Both the position numbers and the translations under genes were made by a program. From Bactericera cockerelli (Eukaryota > Arthropoda > Insecta > Hemiptera > Triozidae): a stretch of DNA of 64,000 nucleotides. Under the pieces are notes generated by a model, which saw only the letters and a list, made by a program, of their open reading frames with translations, was not told the origin of the DNA and made no database searches. This document shows positions 1 through 11,521 of this stretch, piece after piece; the first letter of the stretch is position 1; each line of letters begins with the position of its first letter. Location: NCBI GenBank assembly GCA_024516035.1, contig CM044955.1:57077655-57141654 (forward strand), given 5' to 3'.

Positions 1-801
1 GAGAGTCAGGTTCTTACATGAGTTGCCTGCCAGGATCATACATGAGTCGCCTGCCAGGTTCATACATGAGTTGGCTGCCAGGTTCATACATGAGAGTGAG
101 GTTCATACATGAGTTGCCTGCCAGGTTCATACATGAGAGTGAGGTTCATACATGAGTTGCCTGCCAGGTTCATACATGAGAGTGAGGTTCATACATGAGT
201 TGCCTGCCAGGTTCTTACATGAGTTGCCTGCCAGGATCATACATGAGTCGCCTGCCAGGTTCATACATGAGTCGCCTGCCAGGTTCATACATGAGAGTCA
301 GGTTCTTACATGAGTCGCCTGCCAGGTTCATACATGAGAGTCAGGTTCTTACATGAGTCGCCTGCCAGGTTCATACATGAGAGTCAGGTTCATACATGAG
401 TTGCCTGCCAGGTTCATACATGAGTTGCCTGCCAGGTTCATACATGAGTTGCCTGCCAGGTTCATACATGAGAGTCAGGTTCATACATGAGTTGGCTGCC
501 AGGTTCATACATGAGAGTGAGGTTCATACATGAGTTGCCTGCCAGGTTCATACATGAGAGTGAGGTTCATACATGAGTTGCCTGCCAGGTTCATACATGA
601 GAGTCAGGTTCATACATGAGTTGCCTGCCAAGTTCATACATGAGAGTCAGGTTCATACATGAGTTGGCTGCCAGGTTCATACATGAGAGTGAGGTTCATA
701 CATGAGTTGCCTGCCAGGTTCATACATGAGAGTGAGGTTCATACATGAGTTGCCTGCCAGGTTCATACATGAGAGTCAGGTTCATACATGAGTTGCCTGC
801 C
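1..801. repeat. Minisatellite of mixed 24- and 19-bp units
   Basis: Two interleaved unit types fill the first 801 bases: a 24-bp unit (ATGAGTTGCCTGCCAGGTTC plus ATAC) and a 19-bp unit (ATGAGAGTCAGGTTCATAC). They share the segment AGGTTCATACATGAG. Units differ by single bases (gtGAGG/gtCAGG, TTGCC/TCGCC/TTGGC). The array runs off the left edge. Its last unit breaks at CCTGCCAG and non-repeated sequence follows. The 24-bp unit contains CAG|GTTCAT, which could be a donor, as in the arrays further on, but no exon is visible here. Confidence 0.95.
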
Positions 802-1159
802 AGAGCTCCGCTACAGCTCACCCGAGCACCTGTGTTATTTATGTGCAATGTGTTTCTCGCTACATATGAGAGTTCAGGGGATGACATGAAGTTGTTGGCC
901 CCACATATGGGAATTACACCAAGTATACCTACCTGTGGTCTGAGAGCGAACAACGGCCTTATTGCATTCTGTTAGTCTTAAGTCAGTGGTGATGGTGTTT
1001 TGTGTGACTGCGGTGCATTGCAGTGCATTTGGTTGGTATACTGGGTGGCTTGGAAGAAAGAAACAGCAGAAAACTTTCGTGAGAAAAATGCATTATAATC
1101 GTAGCTTAAGAAGCAATTTAAGTCTGTGTGACTGGCACAACAAAAGTTTTGATATAAAA
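802..1159. other. Intronic or intergenic sequence, nothing recognised
   Basis: Open frames here are short and carry no recognisable domain. No repeat family from elsewhere in the window was seen. Confidence 0.5.
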
Positions 1160-1310
1160 AACATTATCATATTTTTTGTGTTAATCACTTTCGTGATATC
1201 ACAACTACTCAAACTCGCTTTACTAAATCTATGCTGAAACCGGGACTTGAACCACCGACCTCCAGGGTACAAGTCCTCCGCTTTACCGATTAAACTACTG
1301 TGATCGGTAA
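1160..1310 (-). mobile_element. tRNA-derived SINE, family A
   Basis: In the sense orientation family A opens with a tRNA-like head: an A-box-like TAGCTTGATCGATAAGG and a B box GGTTCAAGTCC. The body ends GTTTGAGTAGTTGTGATATC, then ACGAAAGTGATTAACAC and an AT-rich tail. Nine copies occur in the window in both orientations. This copy has a mutated A box. Confidence 0.85.
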
Positions 1311-1623
1311 GTTTTGATATAAGAACTCGAAGAAACACATTTCGAAATTTCACTATAGTTAAAGTGCTTTGACTGACTTGAGATACACCCTTTATTATGT
1401 CTTCAAATTGGCGTGCAACTTGGTTGCAACAAGTAATGCAAATGCTTGACCATATTAAGAAGAGTACCACAATGTTAGCGGTGAAGTTATGATAGCCATA
1501 TGCAGAGACCTAGCAACCAGTTGTAACATTGGCCCATCAGCTGCTGAGCATGGCAGGAGTCAGAACTTTTACTTCTTCAGGTGGGACTTTGCTTAGAGCT
1601 TATGGTAATCCTCGGGTGAAAAC

Positions 1624-1775
1624 CGACCTCAGTAGCTTGATCGATAAGGCGGCGGACTGGTATCCTGGAGGTCGGTGGTTCAAGTCCCGGTTTCAAAGTC
1701 GATTTTTAATAAAGCTAGTTTTGTGAGAAGTTGTGATATCACTAAAGTGATTAACACAAAAATGATAACATTTTA
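1624..1775 (+). mobile_element. SINE family A copy
   Basis: The head (CCTCAGTAGCTTGATCGATA) and B box are intact. The body is slightly diverged and ends at GATTAACACAAAAATGATAA. Confidence 0.85.
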
Positions 1776-2033
1776 AGTGATAACCTTATGTTAAAACTTC
1801 TGAGAATCTTACTCATAGCCGTCCGTGGTGGCTCTATCTGAAAAGTGGTTCCAAGAAATTAATAAAACACGAATTAAATTTTTGAAAGAGATGGAATTTT
1901 TTTCTGCAAGTGGTTTGAAGAAGTACAACATGAATTTAAATTTTGAAGAAAAAAGAAAAGAAAACAAAAGACAGCGTTGGTGACATGTGGAATAAACCCA
2001 AACTCGTATGATCGCTGAAGTTAAATGATTTCT

Positions 2034-2160
2034 AGCGTGGTGAAGACTTGATGCGTGACCACCAGGTTCGAACCCTCTTGATGGCTATTCCACACCAAAT
2101 CCAAGCCAGGTGATGTCAATGTGGATTGTAAGTTTACTGCGAATAGATAGTCGAACACAG
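2034..2160 (+). mobile_element. Diverged 5S-SINE fragment
   Basis: The stretch GAAGACTTGATGCGTGACC followed by TTCGAACCCTCTTGATGGC matches the middle of the 5S-derived SINE described at 11162. The head is missing. Confidence 0.45.
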
Positions 2161-2342
2161 GATACGTCTCAAAACCGTCGAATGACTTAAATGTCAAAAA
2201 AAAAATACAAATCCAATCTGCCATTTACATACAATGATGTAAAACTCCGCAGCAACATTAGTTTAATGAAAACTATTGTCCTATTGTATGTATTAATGAA
2301 ACCTATATTTACATTTATGCTAGTATTGTTACATTTAATTCC

Positions 2343-4009
2343 TTTACGGCCATTCCATATGTCGCGGACACTACATTTTTACTCTTCAAAACAAATTTGT
2401 GGAACAATAAAAAGAGATAGAATTTTTTTTTGTTGCTCATATGATTTCTTTATTTTTATAGTTTATAAACTAGTTGTAGGTTTTTTCTCAAAGATTCCTG
2501 GATTAGCTGTTATTCCACTTTTTGTTGCCGTTGCGGACACTACCTTACTATTTGATTTTTTTGAGAACCTTATAATTAAATGTAAAGTTCAGTCCCTATG
2601 GAAAAAATACCTTCAAAGTGCCGTATTTTTTTTAAAGAGGAAAATATTTACTTTAAAATAATGTATTGTTCATTTTTTTATGTAGAGTAATTTTTGAGTT
2701 TTGCATTTCCAAAAATTATGTGTCATGTTGCGGACACTACATCGCGGACTCTACAAAAAGTTCTATAGTAATTATCTTCACTCTTATGCAGTTATTTGAT
2801 GGAAACACATGAACTAGAGGTACTCTAAAGTAATAAAAACAAAATGAGAAATGTTAGTAACTTAGTACAAAAAATATTTATTACTTTATTAGAAAAAATG
2901 AAAACTTTGAGATCAATTAGGTACGTACTAAGTACTTGTATAAAAAAAAAACTTTGGGATAGGAGTCGTAATTAAAATAAAATAAATTTTCTCACTTGAA
3001 TCTTTTAAAATGAAACATGAAAAGTAACAAAATTAAACATGAATACCTAATTACGGGTAAAGAATGTTAACCAGACAGGTATACCTACTTGTGAATTGTG
3101 ACATATAGGTAGTTATGCCTAGTACATATTGCTTAGAATTTGTAGAATATTCTACCCCCCTTCTTAATCATGTCAGGAGCAGGAATACTCTTATCACTTA
3201 ACTTAATCAAATGAGACATACTTCTCATCTGTGGCATCGGCAATGTAGAGATTATTAGCTTTCTTTAAAAACATAACTTTAAGTTCGCCTTCTGACAAAT
3301 TGCATGAAATTCTTCAATTCTAGTTTTAGATTGTTGATTGATGAATAGATCGTACTGAATAATAAAACAACATATCTACTACATATTTAGTAGTAGGTTG
3401 ACTTATTATACTCTTCAAACTGGCAAATACAGGATGTATGGACACTACATATACTATAGTAGTGTCCGTAACAGTAGTGTCCGCAACACTAAAAAAAACC
3501 TATGAAGAGAATAATGAAAAAAACAAGAAAATGTATTTCACTCACCTGAAACCTTTGGTTTTACTTTAGCCGAAATGGTTTATCAAAATTTATTTCACTG
3601 CTTTTTTAACCTAAAAAAAACTATAAATTTTGTAACGGACACTACATTAACTTTTCAAATTTTCATCCTTCAATTTCATGAAAACAGTTTACTTCTAAGA
3701 AAAAAATCTGAAAAGGATAATAAATTGAATGCATGTTTATTTTGAAGTTATAACAGCTGTTTATGTCCCATCCATAAAAACAGCTCATTTGACTTCTCTA
3801 AATTAGCTCCAGAATGCCAACCAAAAATTTTATTTTCCGACCTCTCAAAAAGTTACTGAATTTTTGTTAAAAAAATAAAAAAAATCGAAAAATCAAAACG
3901 GATTTATTAATTATAAAATATTTACTATCTTCTGACAGCAATTAGGATACACAGTCATAACATTTATTTTTCACTTTTGAATTCCTCTTTTTCGTGGAAT
4001 GGCCGTTTA
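2343..4009. mobile_element. Non-autonomous DNA transposon with GGACACTAC repeats
   Basis: Terminal inverted repeats CGGCCATTCCA (start 2347) and TGGAATGGCCG (end 4005) are flanked by TTTA on both sides, giving a 1659-bp element with a 4-bp target duplication. Inside, the motif GGACACTAC occurs near 2364, 2534, 2732, 3439 and 3637, and its reverse (GTAGTGTCCG) near 3461 and 3475. One 156-codon open frame at 2191-2661 crosses the left end and looks random. The superfamily was not identified. Confidence 0.75.
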
Positions 4010-5081
4010 TTATTTGTAATTTTGCATATCTTAATAAAAAAAAATATTCCTAGTATGAAAAATACATTGCACTATTCAGTACTCAGAATCTGACAAATTC
4101 CATGATAATTTTATTCACGACACACGTGTGAATGTAATTTATAATTGTTTCAACAGAGCTCCGTCATGGTTTTAATTAATGTTGGGTTTCATGTGTAGGT
4201 ATGAGGATTATATTATGATGAGATTTTACTATTACGAAGCGTGGGTGGCACACTTTAACTGTTGATACTCAACAATAGAGGTATTTTTATAGCGGTGTTT
4301 TTTAATACTCACAATACATGAGATATTTTATAACTTGACGTGTATGTTGAAATGTGCGGTATTGCATAAAATAATAATAATAGTAATAAATAAATCATTT
4401 GTTTTATTTTTCATATTTTTTTTGTGTACAGAGGAACTTCTAAGATATAATTATTTAGCTTCTAAGATATAATTATAATATTATGTATGGAAATAGAAAT
4501 GGAAACGGTATTGGACAAATCTCCCTTAAAGATGATTCAATGTTAGCAGCGACCAGTGGCGGAATCATAGGCAAAAAAAAAAGATCTTGGGATATTAAAA
4601 ATACGGAAAAGTGCTATAAATTTGCGATACCCACTAAAATTGTGATATCATAACACAAAGAAACACATTCATTTATTTTATTAATTTAAACTACTGGGGT
4701 AAAGATAAGGGCGGAGAAAATATTGTTCATAAAAGCTTTTCGTGTTTTGAAAAAGGACTTGTTTATAAAGTTGAAGCAGAGAGCAGACTAGTTGGATAAT
4801 TAATGTGCAAGAACCACGCCATGGAAAACAATGCAGTACGCTGTGCGTGCTAATTAAAAGAAAAAAAAGATTCACCAGAGGAAAGTGAATTCTTTGAGCC
4901 CATCTTCAATCTAAATAATGAGCTAGTAATATACATGGTTAAAGATAATATTAATGTAGCTAGTAATATACATGGAGATAATTAATGTTCAGCAAAATTA
5001 GAAAAAGTCGAAGTCTTTGTGTACATTGATGAAAGTGAGGCTGTTGTAGAAAAATAAATTCACAGGATCTTGATCTCGAAA
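4010..5081. other. AT-rich sequence without genes
   Basis: A stretch at 4553-4650 (AGTGGCGGAATCATAGGC... AAGTGCTATAAATTTG) recurs diverged at 28799-28845 and 30340-30450, so it is an unnamed dispersed repeat. The rest is simple AT-rich sequence. Confidence 0.5.
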
Positions 5082-5196
5082 GTTATCATATTTGTGTAGT
5101 AATCACTTTCGTGATGTCACAACTACTCAAACTTGCTTTACTGAAACCACGCTGAAACAGGGACTTGAACCACCGACCTCCAGGTCGGTAGTTCAT
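5082..5196 (-). mobile_element. SINE family A copy, head truncated
   Basis: Body and B box are present (GGGACTTGAACCACCGACCT on the plus strand); the copy stops before the A box. Confidence 0.8.
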
Positions 5197-5616
5197 TCCC
5201 CCCACTATAGATAACCCAGTAACTGCAACTGCCCCTAATATCGTTCGCAGCTCTCTCACCACACAGTAAACTCCTTCCTCAAGGTCACCTCTCCAATCTT
5301 ATAGAAGCCAGGACTCCCCACAGCTTTGCACTATCAGCCAATTCCAAGGTCACGCATCAGCCAATCCCAAGGTCACGCGAGGGTAATTAGTTCATACTGT
5401 GGTGGAAGGCATCTCTCTTATCCTCCTAGGATCTTAATGAGAACAATTAACACCAGGACAAAAGGAAGTTCGTTGGAAAATTCCGGCCTTGAAGGCACCA
5501 CGTCTTGGCTGTATCAGATTAAGATTAAGAAATTTCTGAGAAGTGTTATCCAGGAAGTAGACTGAAAAAACGTGCGGTTCATTAAAAGAAAATTTCGTGA
5601 AAATCTAGAGATAAGT

Positions 5617-5763
5617 CAAAAGTTAGTTATCATATTTGTGGTAATCACTTTCGTGATATCACAACTACTCAAACTCACTTTACAAAATCTACGCTGAAAC
5701 CGGGACTTGAACCACACCGACCTCCAGGTTACAAGTCCGCTGCCTTAACGATCAAGCTACTGA
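5617..5763 (-). mobile_element. SINE family A copy
   Basis: Full-length, with the head ending CAAGCTACTGAGGTC on the plus strand. It forms an inverted pair with the copy at 5855, about 90 bp away. Confidence 0.85.
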
Positions 5764-5854
5764 GGTCTAGAGATAAGTAATATGAACTGAATATTTAAAC
5801 ATTAATATTCCATTTTGATACGAACAGAAATATTATTAGAAGATAATTTTCTGA

Positions 5855-6008
5855 CACCGACCTCAGTAGCTTGATCGATACGGTGGCAGCGGACTTGTAA
5901 CATGGAGGTCGGTGGTTCAAGTCCCGGTTTCAGCGTTTAATTAGTAAAGCGAGTTTGAGTAGTTGTGATATTATCACGAAAGTGATTAACACAAATATGA
6001 TAACTTTT
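5855..6008 (+). mobile_element. SINE family A copy
   Basis: Full-length: A box at about 5867, B box GGTTCAAGTCC at about 5914, tail GATTAACACAAATATGATAA. Confidence 0.85.
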
Positions 6009-6237
6009 TTTAAAAGATAATTTGCTACAGGTTTGTGTGCTATAGGTGCTAGAGCGGAGATGTCAGAATGATTTTTGTATCGTTCTTATATCTCTGCTCT
6101 GTCTGCTCCTGAGATATTTGCGCATGCGCATTCTTCCTTTCTATGTGTACAGGTGAGGTGAAAATTTGCACAGACCACCCAGGATATTGTGCAAGGAGTT
6201 GTACATTGCAAAATGTCTTTTTCTAATTTATTATCTA

Positions 6238-7872
6238 CACTTGAGAGCAAGAAAAGCGAATCAAACTTTTTCCTCCACCAAATCTGCGATATCTTCGAAA
6301 TTACTATTTCTATCGAGTCGTATGATATCTCAAAATGTTGTAAATTTTGTTTTCTACAATTTCATAATTTAATTCTTAAAAAAAACCTACGAGAAGCCGT
6401 CAAAATTAAATATTACTACAGGATGTCAAAAAAGAAGAAAAACATGATTTTTTTATTTTTAACAAACGACGTTATAACCTGAGAAATCAACAAGATTCAT
6501 TCATAACAATGGTGAATCAGTATTTTGTGTTGCCTCCCCGAGCTTTGATCACAGCATTCATTCGATTTGGTATTGAGTGGATCAAAAAAACCACAATTTC
6601 TTGGGGCAACCTCTCCCTTCTTCGGTGAGGACGATCTTGAGCTCTGCTACAGTCTGGGGAGCCGGTATTCTGCCTCAAACACTTCGTTTGAGTAGGTCAC
6701 ACAGAATTTCAATCGTATTGAGGTCGGCACTAAGAGAGGGCTAGTCCAAAGTGTCAATATTCTCCTCACCCAAGAACTCCCAAACACAGTTTGCCACATG
6801 TGGGCGGACATTGTCGTGGATGAGGAGGAATTGGTCGCCCATAATTTGATCGAGAAGAACCACATGGGTCTGCAGGACTTCAAGAAGCTAGAATTCAACC
6901 AAAGAGAACTTCAACTGGACCCAAACTCTCCAGAGAGCACAGGGAAAGGAGACTCAGATTCGCCATAGAGCACGTGGATTGGACACCCGAGCAATGGCGC
7001 TCTGTTCTCTTTACTGATGAATGCCGGGTGTGTTTGTCTGGTAATGACAGAAGGAAAAGAGTCTATCGAAGAGCGGGAGAAAGGTATGCTGAGTATTGCA
7101 TCACAGAAACTGTCAGTTTCGGCGGTGGTTCCTGTATGGTGTGGGGTGGGATTTCAACTGAAAGAAAGACTGAATGGGTTTTCATCACATGCGATGCGGG
7201 AGGTGGCCTGAACATTGATACATTGATAACATCCTGCAGACCCATGTGGTTCTTCTCGATCAAATTATGGGCGACCAGTTCCTCCTCATGCACGACAATG
7301 CCCGCCCACATGTGGCAAACTGTGTTTGGGAGTTCTTGGGTGAGGAGAATATTGACACTTTGGACTAGCCCTCTCTTAGTGCCGACCTCAATCCGATTGA
7401 AAATCTGTGGGACCCACTCAAACGAAGTGTTTGAGGCAGAATACCGGCTCCCCAGACTGTAGCAGAGCTCAAGATCGCCCTCACCGAAGAAGGGAGAGGT
7501 TGCCCCAAGAAATTGTGGTTTTTTTGATCCACACAATACCAAATCGAATGAATGCTGTGATCAAAGCTCGGGGAGGCAACACAAAATACTGATTCACCAT
7601 TGTTATGAATGAATCTTGTTGATTTCTCAGGTTATAACGTCGTTTGTTAAAAATAAAAAAATCATGTTTTTCTTCTTTTTTGACATCCTGTAGTAAAATT
7701 TAATTTTGACGGCTTCTCGTAGGTTTTTTTTTAACAATCAAATTATGAAATTGTAGAAAACAAAATTTACAACATTTTGAGATATCATACGACTCGATAG
7801 AAATAGTAATTTCGAAGATATCGCAGATTTGGTGGAGGAAAAAGTTTGATTCGCTTTTCTTGCTCTCAAGTG
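6238..7872. mobile_element. Palindromic Tc1-like element
   Basis: The ends are CACTTGAGAGC and its complement, both next to TA, the Tc1/mariner target. The two outer parts (about 6238-6896 and 7215-7872) are inverted copies of each other. The centre (about 6897-7214) is present once. The right arm and centre encode broken transposase on the plus strand. The left arm is an inverted copy of the 3' half, so the original 5' end has been replaced. A shorter relative lies at 11522. Confidence 0.88.
6904..7592 (+). pseudogene. Broken Tc1-like (DD34E) transposase
   Basis: The frame through the unique centre reads a Tc1 transposase middle part with the first catalytic Asp in LFTDEC and the GGGSCMVWGGIS block. 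In the right arm another frame carries the second Asp in HDNARPH and the Glu in ADLNPIENLWD, 34 residues apart. TAG and TGA stops lie just before and just after the Glu block, and a frameshift separates the parts. The N-terminal helix-turn-helix region is absent. It cannot make an active enzyme. Confidence 0.85.
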
Positions 7873-8129
7873 TACTTTACCTGACAAATATAAATAACAC
7901 CAAGAATAAGAGTAATTTATGACTAGGAACTTGAAAATATCTTCATTTTTTTTTTCTTCAAAAAGACACTGCAAATTCTGCCATTATTTGAACTATTTTC
8001 AAGCAACAATTTCATGAGATATACTTCAAGATTTTGATATTTGTGCAGATTAGTTACATCCTTCGCACTTTACCATAATTGTAAATGTAGAACTGATGTA
8101 ACCTACTGTATTTTTAATCAACCGAACAT

Positions 8130-8460
8130 AGTGAGGTTCTGTTTTAACTTGCATACTGGACGATTTGTCTGTCTGTGTGTCTGTCTGTCTGTTCCGCGAT
8201 AACTCTCGAACGGATTCTCCAAAATTGATGAAATTTTGTCCTAGAACTTTACCTCTACTTTTTGAGACGAATTAAGCCGCTCGGGGCTAAATGGTGGCCG
8301 TTTTGGTGAAAATTGACGATTTTTCTATTTTTATTGAATAAAGCAAAGCTCTTGAAATTTTGTAGAGTCGTTGAGAAAATATATTTAAGTTCGCTAGTAA
8401 AATTGGTGATCATAAGGGGGCCGCACTGTGGTAAAAAAAAAAAATCGAAAAAGTGCCAAA
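8130..8460. repeat. Dispersed repeat with CTGT microsatellite
   Basis: A run of TCTGTCTGTC-type repeats near 8168 is followed by CGATAACTCTCGAACGGATT and AAATTGATGAAATTTTG. This is the kind of sequence seen at the 3' ends of RTE-like retroposons. No coding sequence is seen. Confidence 0.5.
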
Positions 8461-8477
8461 AAAAGGGCCGGTTGATA

Positions 8478-9620
8478 TTTTACTTTCCTTATCCTATAAT
8501 AAGGAAAGTATTGTATTCGTCGAAATTTTGACCTACCCAGTTTTTCACATTTCTGGACGAATCATAGCCTCAGGATACCAAAAAAGTTGTTTTCAGCCAT
8601 TGGTCCGTGCGTCTGTCTGTCTGTCTGTCTGTGTGTGTGTGTGTGTAAACAGGATATCTCGAGAACGGTAAGAGCTAGAGACTTGAAATTTGGTATGTTA
8701 ATTAATTTTATATACCAAACGAACCACGAAACTTTTGGTTGAAATCGGCCGCATGCCACGGCCGCAGGGCCGCAAATATTAGCCGCAAGCGCCGCTTCTT
8801 TGAATTGGTTAAAGATACAAAAAAAATTGGAGAACAACATTTTCTTAGACTAAAAAAATAATAGGGGTCTATTCTGATCATTTTTTTGATATCTTGAACT
8901 TTTTGAACCTCGGCTCCAATTTACCGGTATTTTGGGGAGTCCCGCTTTGACTAACTTTTTTACTCTTCATCTTAGATGGGGGTTGTGACATATCAAATTA
9001 AATGATTTTGAAGTGCTGATTACGAATTTGGCATTGGTTTTTAGTTATCTGTTACCGTTGAGTCACCAGTGGCGGAATTTGACTCCTTTTTGGGGGATAA
9101 GGAAAGTCGTGTGATGTTAACACCAGATTTTTTTAATTAAATCCTATCGAGTGTGGTATTGAATGAAAGGTATCGATGTCCTCATGCTTGATTGGTATAT
9201 TTCTAATGCGATAGTTGAATCTGTGTGAGGTTTACAGTTCACAGAACCACTAGTTTTATTATTACATGTATAAATTAACTGTCTTAAATGCACCACCTCT
9301 ATATTACATGTCTAGCATTACTTGTCAGGCAAAAACCAATTCCGCCTGCCACCGTGTGTGGTGCTGTCGGGTTACGTGGCTGCCCTCAGATGACAAGCAG
9401 TAAAACCCACGTCCTATCAGTCGTCTGAAGGCATGCCGAGATTCAAGCTGTTCCAATCTAATTGATTTCTCTGGAGCATGCGGTATTTACTCATGTTAAG
9501 CAAATAAATACCATACATACATATTAGTACATACGAAGCGTTTCGCAAAGTTCTTTTAAAAATATTTAAAAAAATTGGGTGATTCCATTACTTTCCTTTA
9601 TATAGGATAAGGAAAGTAAA
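8478..9620. repeat. Long dispersed repeat bounded by ACTTTCCTTAT
   Basis: The stretch begins TACTTTCCTTATCC (itself followed by its complement) and ends GGATAAGGAAAGTA near 9619. It contains a CTGT/GTGT microsatellite near 8612. Its middle part (about 8900-9115) is found again in reverse at 14040-14260. This suggests a transposable element, but the class is unclear and no transposase frame is visible. Confidence 0.55.
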
Positions 9621-10032
9621 AATTCTCATTTTATTTTTTTTTTTTAATAAAAATAAGGTCGAATGCGACTTACTGAAACATTGTTGCAACACTTCCTATT
9701 CAAAAAATCTGAAACAAAATCTCAGAAACTATACTGAAGGGATTTTTACGAAATTTTGTACACATATATAGGAGAAGTTCTGTAGATGGTCCGGAATTCA
9801 TCACCTTCGCAATAGCGGTTCTTGGAGATAGAGACCATGCGATACAGAATTTTTGTAGAATATAGAATGTAGAAAAAAACGGCTTTCTAACATATTGGAC
9901 AAATTTAAAGAGAATCAGTTGAGAACTTATGTAACTACAAGCGATTCAGTAAAAAATCTCTGACTCTAGCGATAATTTTGAAAAAATTAATAACCATTCA
10001 CGAGGAAGTATTGTGTCCATAATTGGCAGTGT
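9621..10032. other. No gene seen; contains a dispersed motif
   Basis: Near 9988-10032 the sequence (TTCACGAGGAAGTATTGTGT, then CCATAATTGGCAGTG) is the reverse complement of the block duplicated at 16800-16985. Otherwise nothing was recognised. Confidence 0.5.
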
Positions 10033-10172
10033 ATTTTTGTTAATCACTTTCGTGATGTCACAGTTACTCGAACTCACACCGCTATCTACATCTTCACCGA
10101 ACTTGGGGCTTGAACCCCCGGCTTCCAGGTTACAAGTCCGCCGCCTTATCGATTAAGCTACTGAGGTCGGTT
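10033..10172 (-). mobile_element. SINE family A copy
   Basis: Diverged, with CGGGGGTTCAAG in place of the usual B-box context; the tail is short. Confidence 0.8.
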
Positions 10173-10735
10173 CGAACAAATTATCTATTGATGTAGGTAC
10201 TAAATAATATGCAAAGAAGATTCAATCAAACCACAGTCATTATGAAATGCGATCATAGCAATCAGAACTTGACCGCACCCGACGTTAGTGTACTCAACCT
10301 ACAGACATATATGCTGTCCGGAAGAGAGCTGTCTCAGACTTCAATCCTGGATTTTAATATTATGCTTACTTTGCGAATCATAAAGGTATGCTTATATTGC
10401 TTATGTTTAAGGAAACTGCTTGTTTAGAGGATCAGGATGTTAACAAATGCCAATGTTCATCAGAATGTACAAGCCATGCATTTTAGTTTAATTATTTTGT
10501 TAGGAAGGACAAATTAATGTCAATTCACAACCAGACTCGCCCATTAAGTTTGATCTTTATGTTTGCTGGGTTTATGTTAATCTGTTCATTGCAATTGAAG
10601 AAGAAAAAGAAATGATATATTTCTAAGTATTATTCATTGGAATGAAGGGGCTCTAACTGCCGAATTATGGAACAGGATTAGTTAATCAATCACCTTGACA
10701 ACAACTACTGTAGAGGTCATAATTATATCTAAGCC
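10173..10735. other. No gene or repeat recognised
   Basis: Unique-looking AT-rich sequence; the 72-codon frame at 10209 has no recognisable features. Confidence 0.4.
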
Positions 10736-10739
10736 GGGC

Positions 10740-10975
10740 TTTTTTTTTTTTTTTTTTTTTTGGTTTTTAACGTCGCTTTCAACTGCATGGTCATATCACG
10801 ACGGGGGTGTCACCCTCCATTCGCAGGAAACTCACAAACCTGCTACCCACATTAACCTCACCCAGCCTGGGTTGGGCCGGAATGCCAGCATCACGCTGGA
10901 CGTTGCTTAACTTCAGTGATCCAACGAGAACCGGTGCATTCAACGCGCCATCGACGCTGGCTAAGCCGGGCTTTG
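10740..10975 (-). mobile_element. 5S-rRNA-derived SINE
   Basis: In the minus direction it starts GCCAGCGTCGATGGCGCG and continues GGTTCTCGTTGGATCA and AAGTTAAGCAACGTCC. These resemble 5S rRNA, including the internal promoter region. The tail (GGGTGAGGTTAATGTGGG ... GGAGGGTGACACCCCCGTC) is shared with the tRNA-headed SINE at 28058. A T-run at 10739-10760 on the plus strand is the A-tail in the sense direction. Confidence 0.8.
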
Positions 10976-11161
10976 TAGCTGTATATTAGCTCTGTGGCGT
11001 AACGGAGCTGTGGCCAACATTCATGGCGGAATATCTTGTTTGAAAATACGTATTATCGGTCAGTTGATGAAATCTAAGGGTTGGCTTAGATGTACTAATC
11101 CTGTTTCATAATGCGGCCCTAAAAGAACTTGTTAGTCCATTTTTTATGTTGGTTTTTATCG

Positions 11162-11420
11162 TTCATTTTCTTTAACGTCACTGTCAACTGCATGGTCATA
11201 TAACAAGGCCCTCATCAGTACCCTCCATTCCCTGGGCACTCACAAACAAGCTACTCAAATTAACCTCACCAGCCTGAGTGGGTCCCGGAATAGCCTAGAA
11301 TCACGAGGGTTCGAATTTGAATGGTCACCCATCCAAGTCTTAAACTCGCTGGACGTTGCTTAGTTTTAGTGACAGAACGAGAACTCGTGTATTCAACGTG
11401 CCATCGACGCGACGCTGCGG
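11162..11420 (-). mobile_element. 5S-rRNA-derived SINE, longest 5S part
   Basis: On the minus strand this copy keeps AAGACTTGGATGGGTGACC, close to the conserved 5S rRNA segment, followed by TTCGAACCCTCGTGAT and the shared tail. It best shows that the head is 5S rRNA and not tRNA. Confidence 0.85.
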
Positions 11421-11521
11421 TTTGATCAACCTTTATTATAATTTTTTTGGGTATTGGGTCCAATACTTTTGGTAACTATCACTTACTTGTATTATAATTT
11501 CCTATTATTATTTGTAAACTA

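Noticed and set aside
1093..1470. 125-codon minus-strand gene
   Set aside because: It runs through a SINE A copy; no splice or domain support.
2191..2661. 156-codon protein gene
   Set aside because: It crosses the border of the TTTA-flanked element, is low in complexity and has no domain.
11300..11420. Functional 5S rRNA gene
   Set aside because: Only part of 5S is present and it is joined to a repeated SINE tail.
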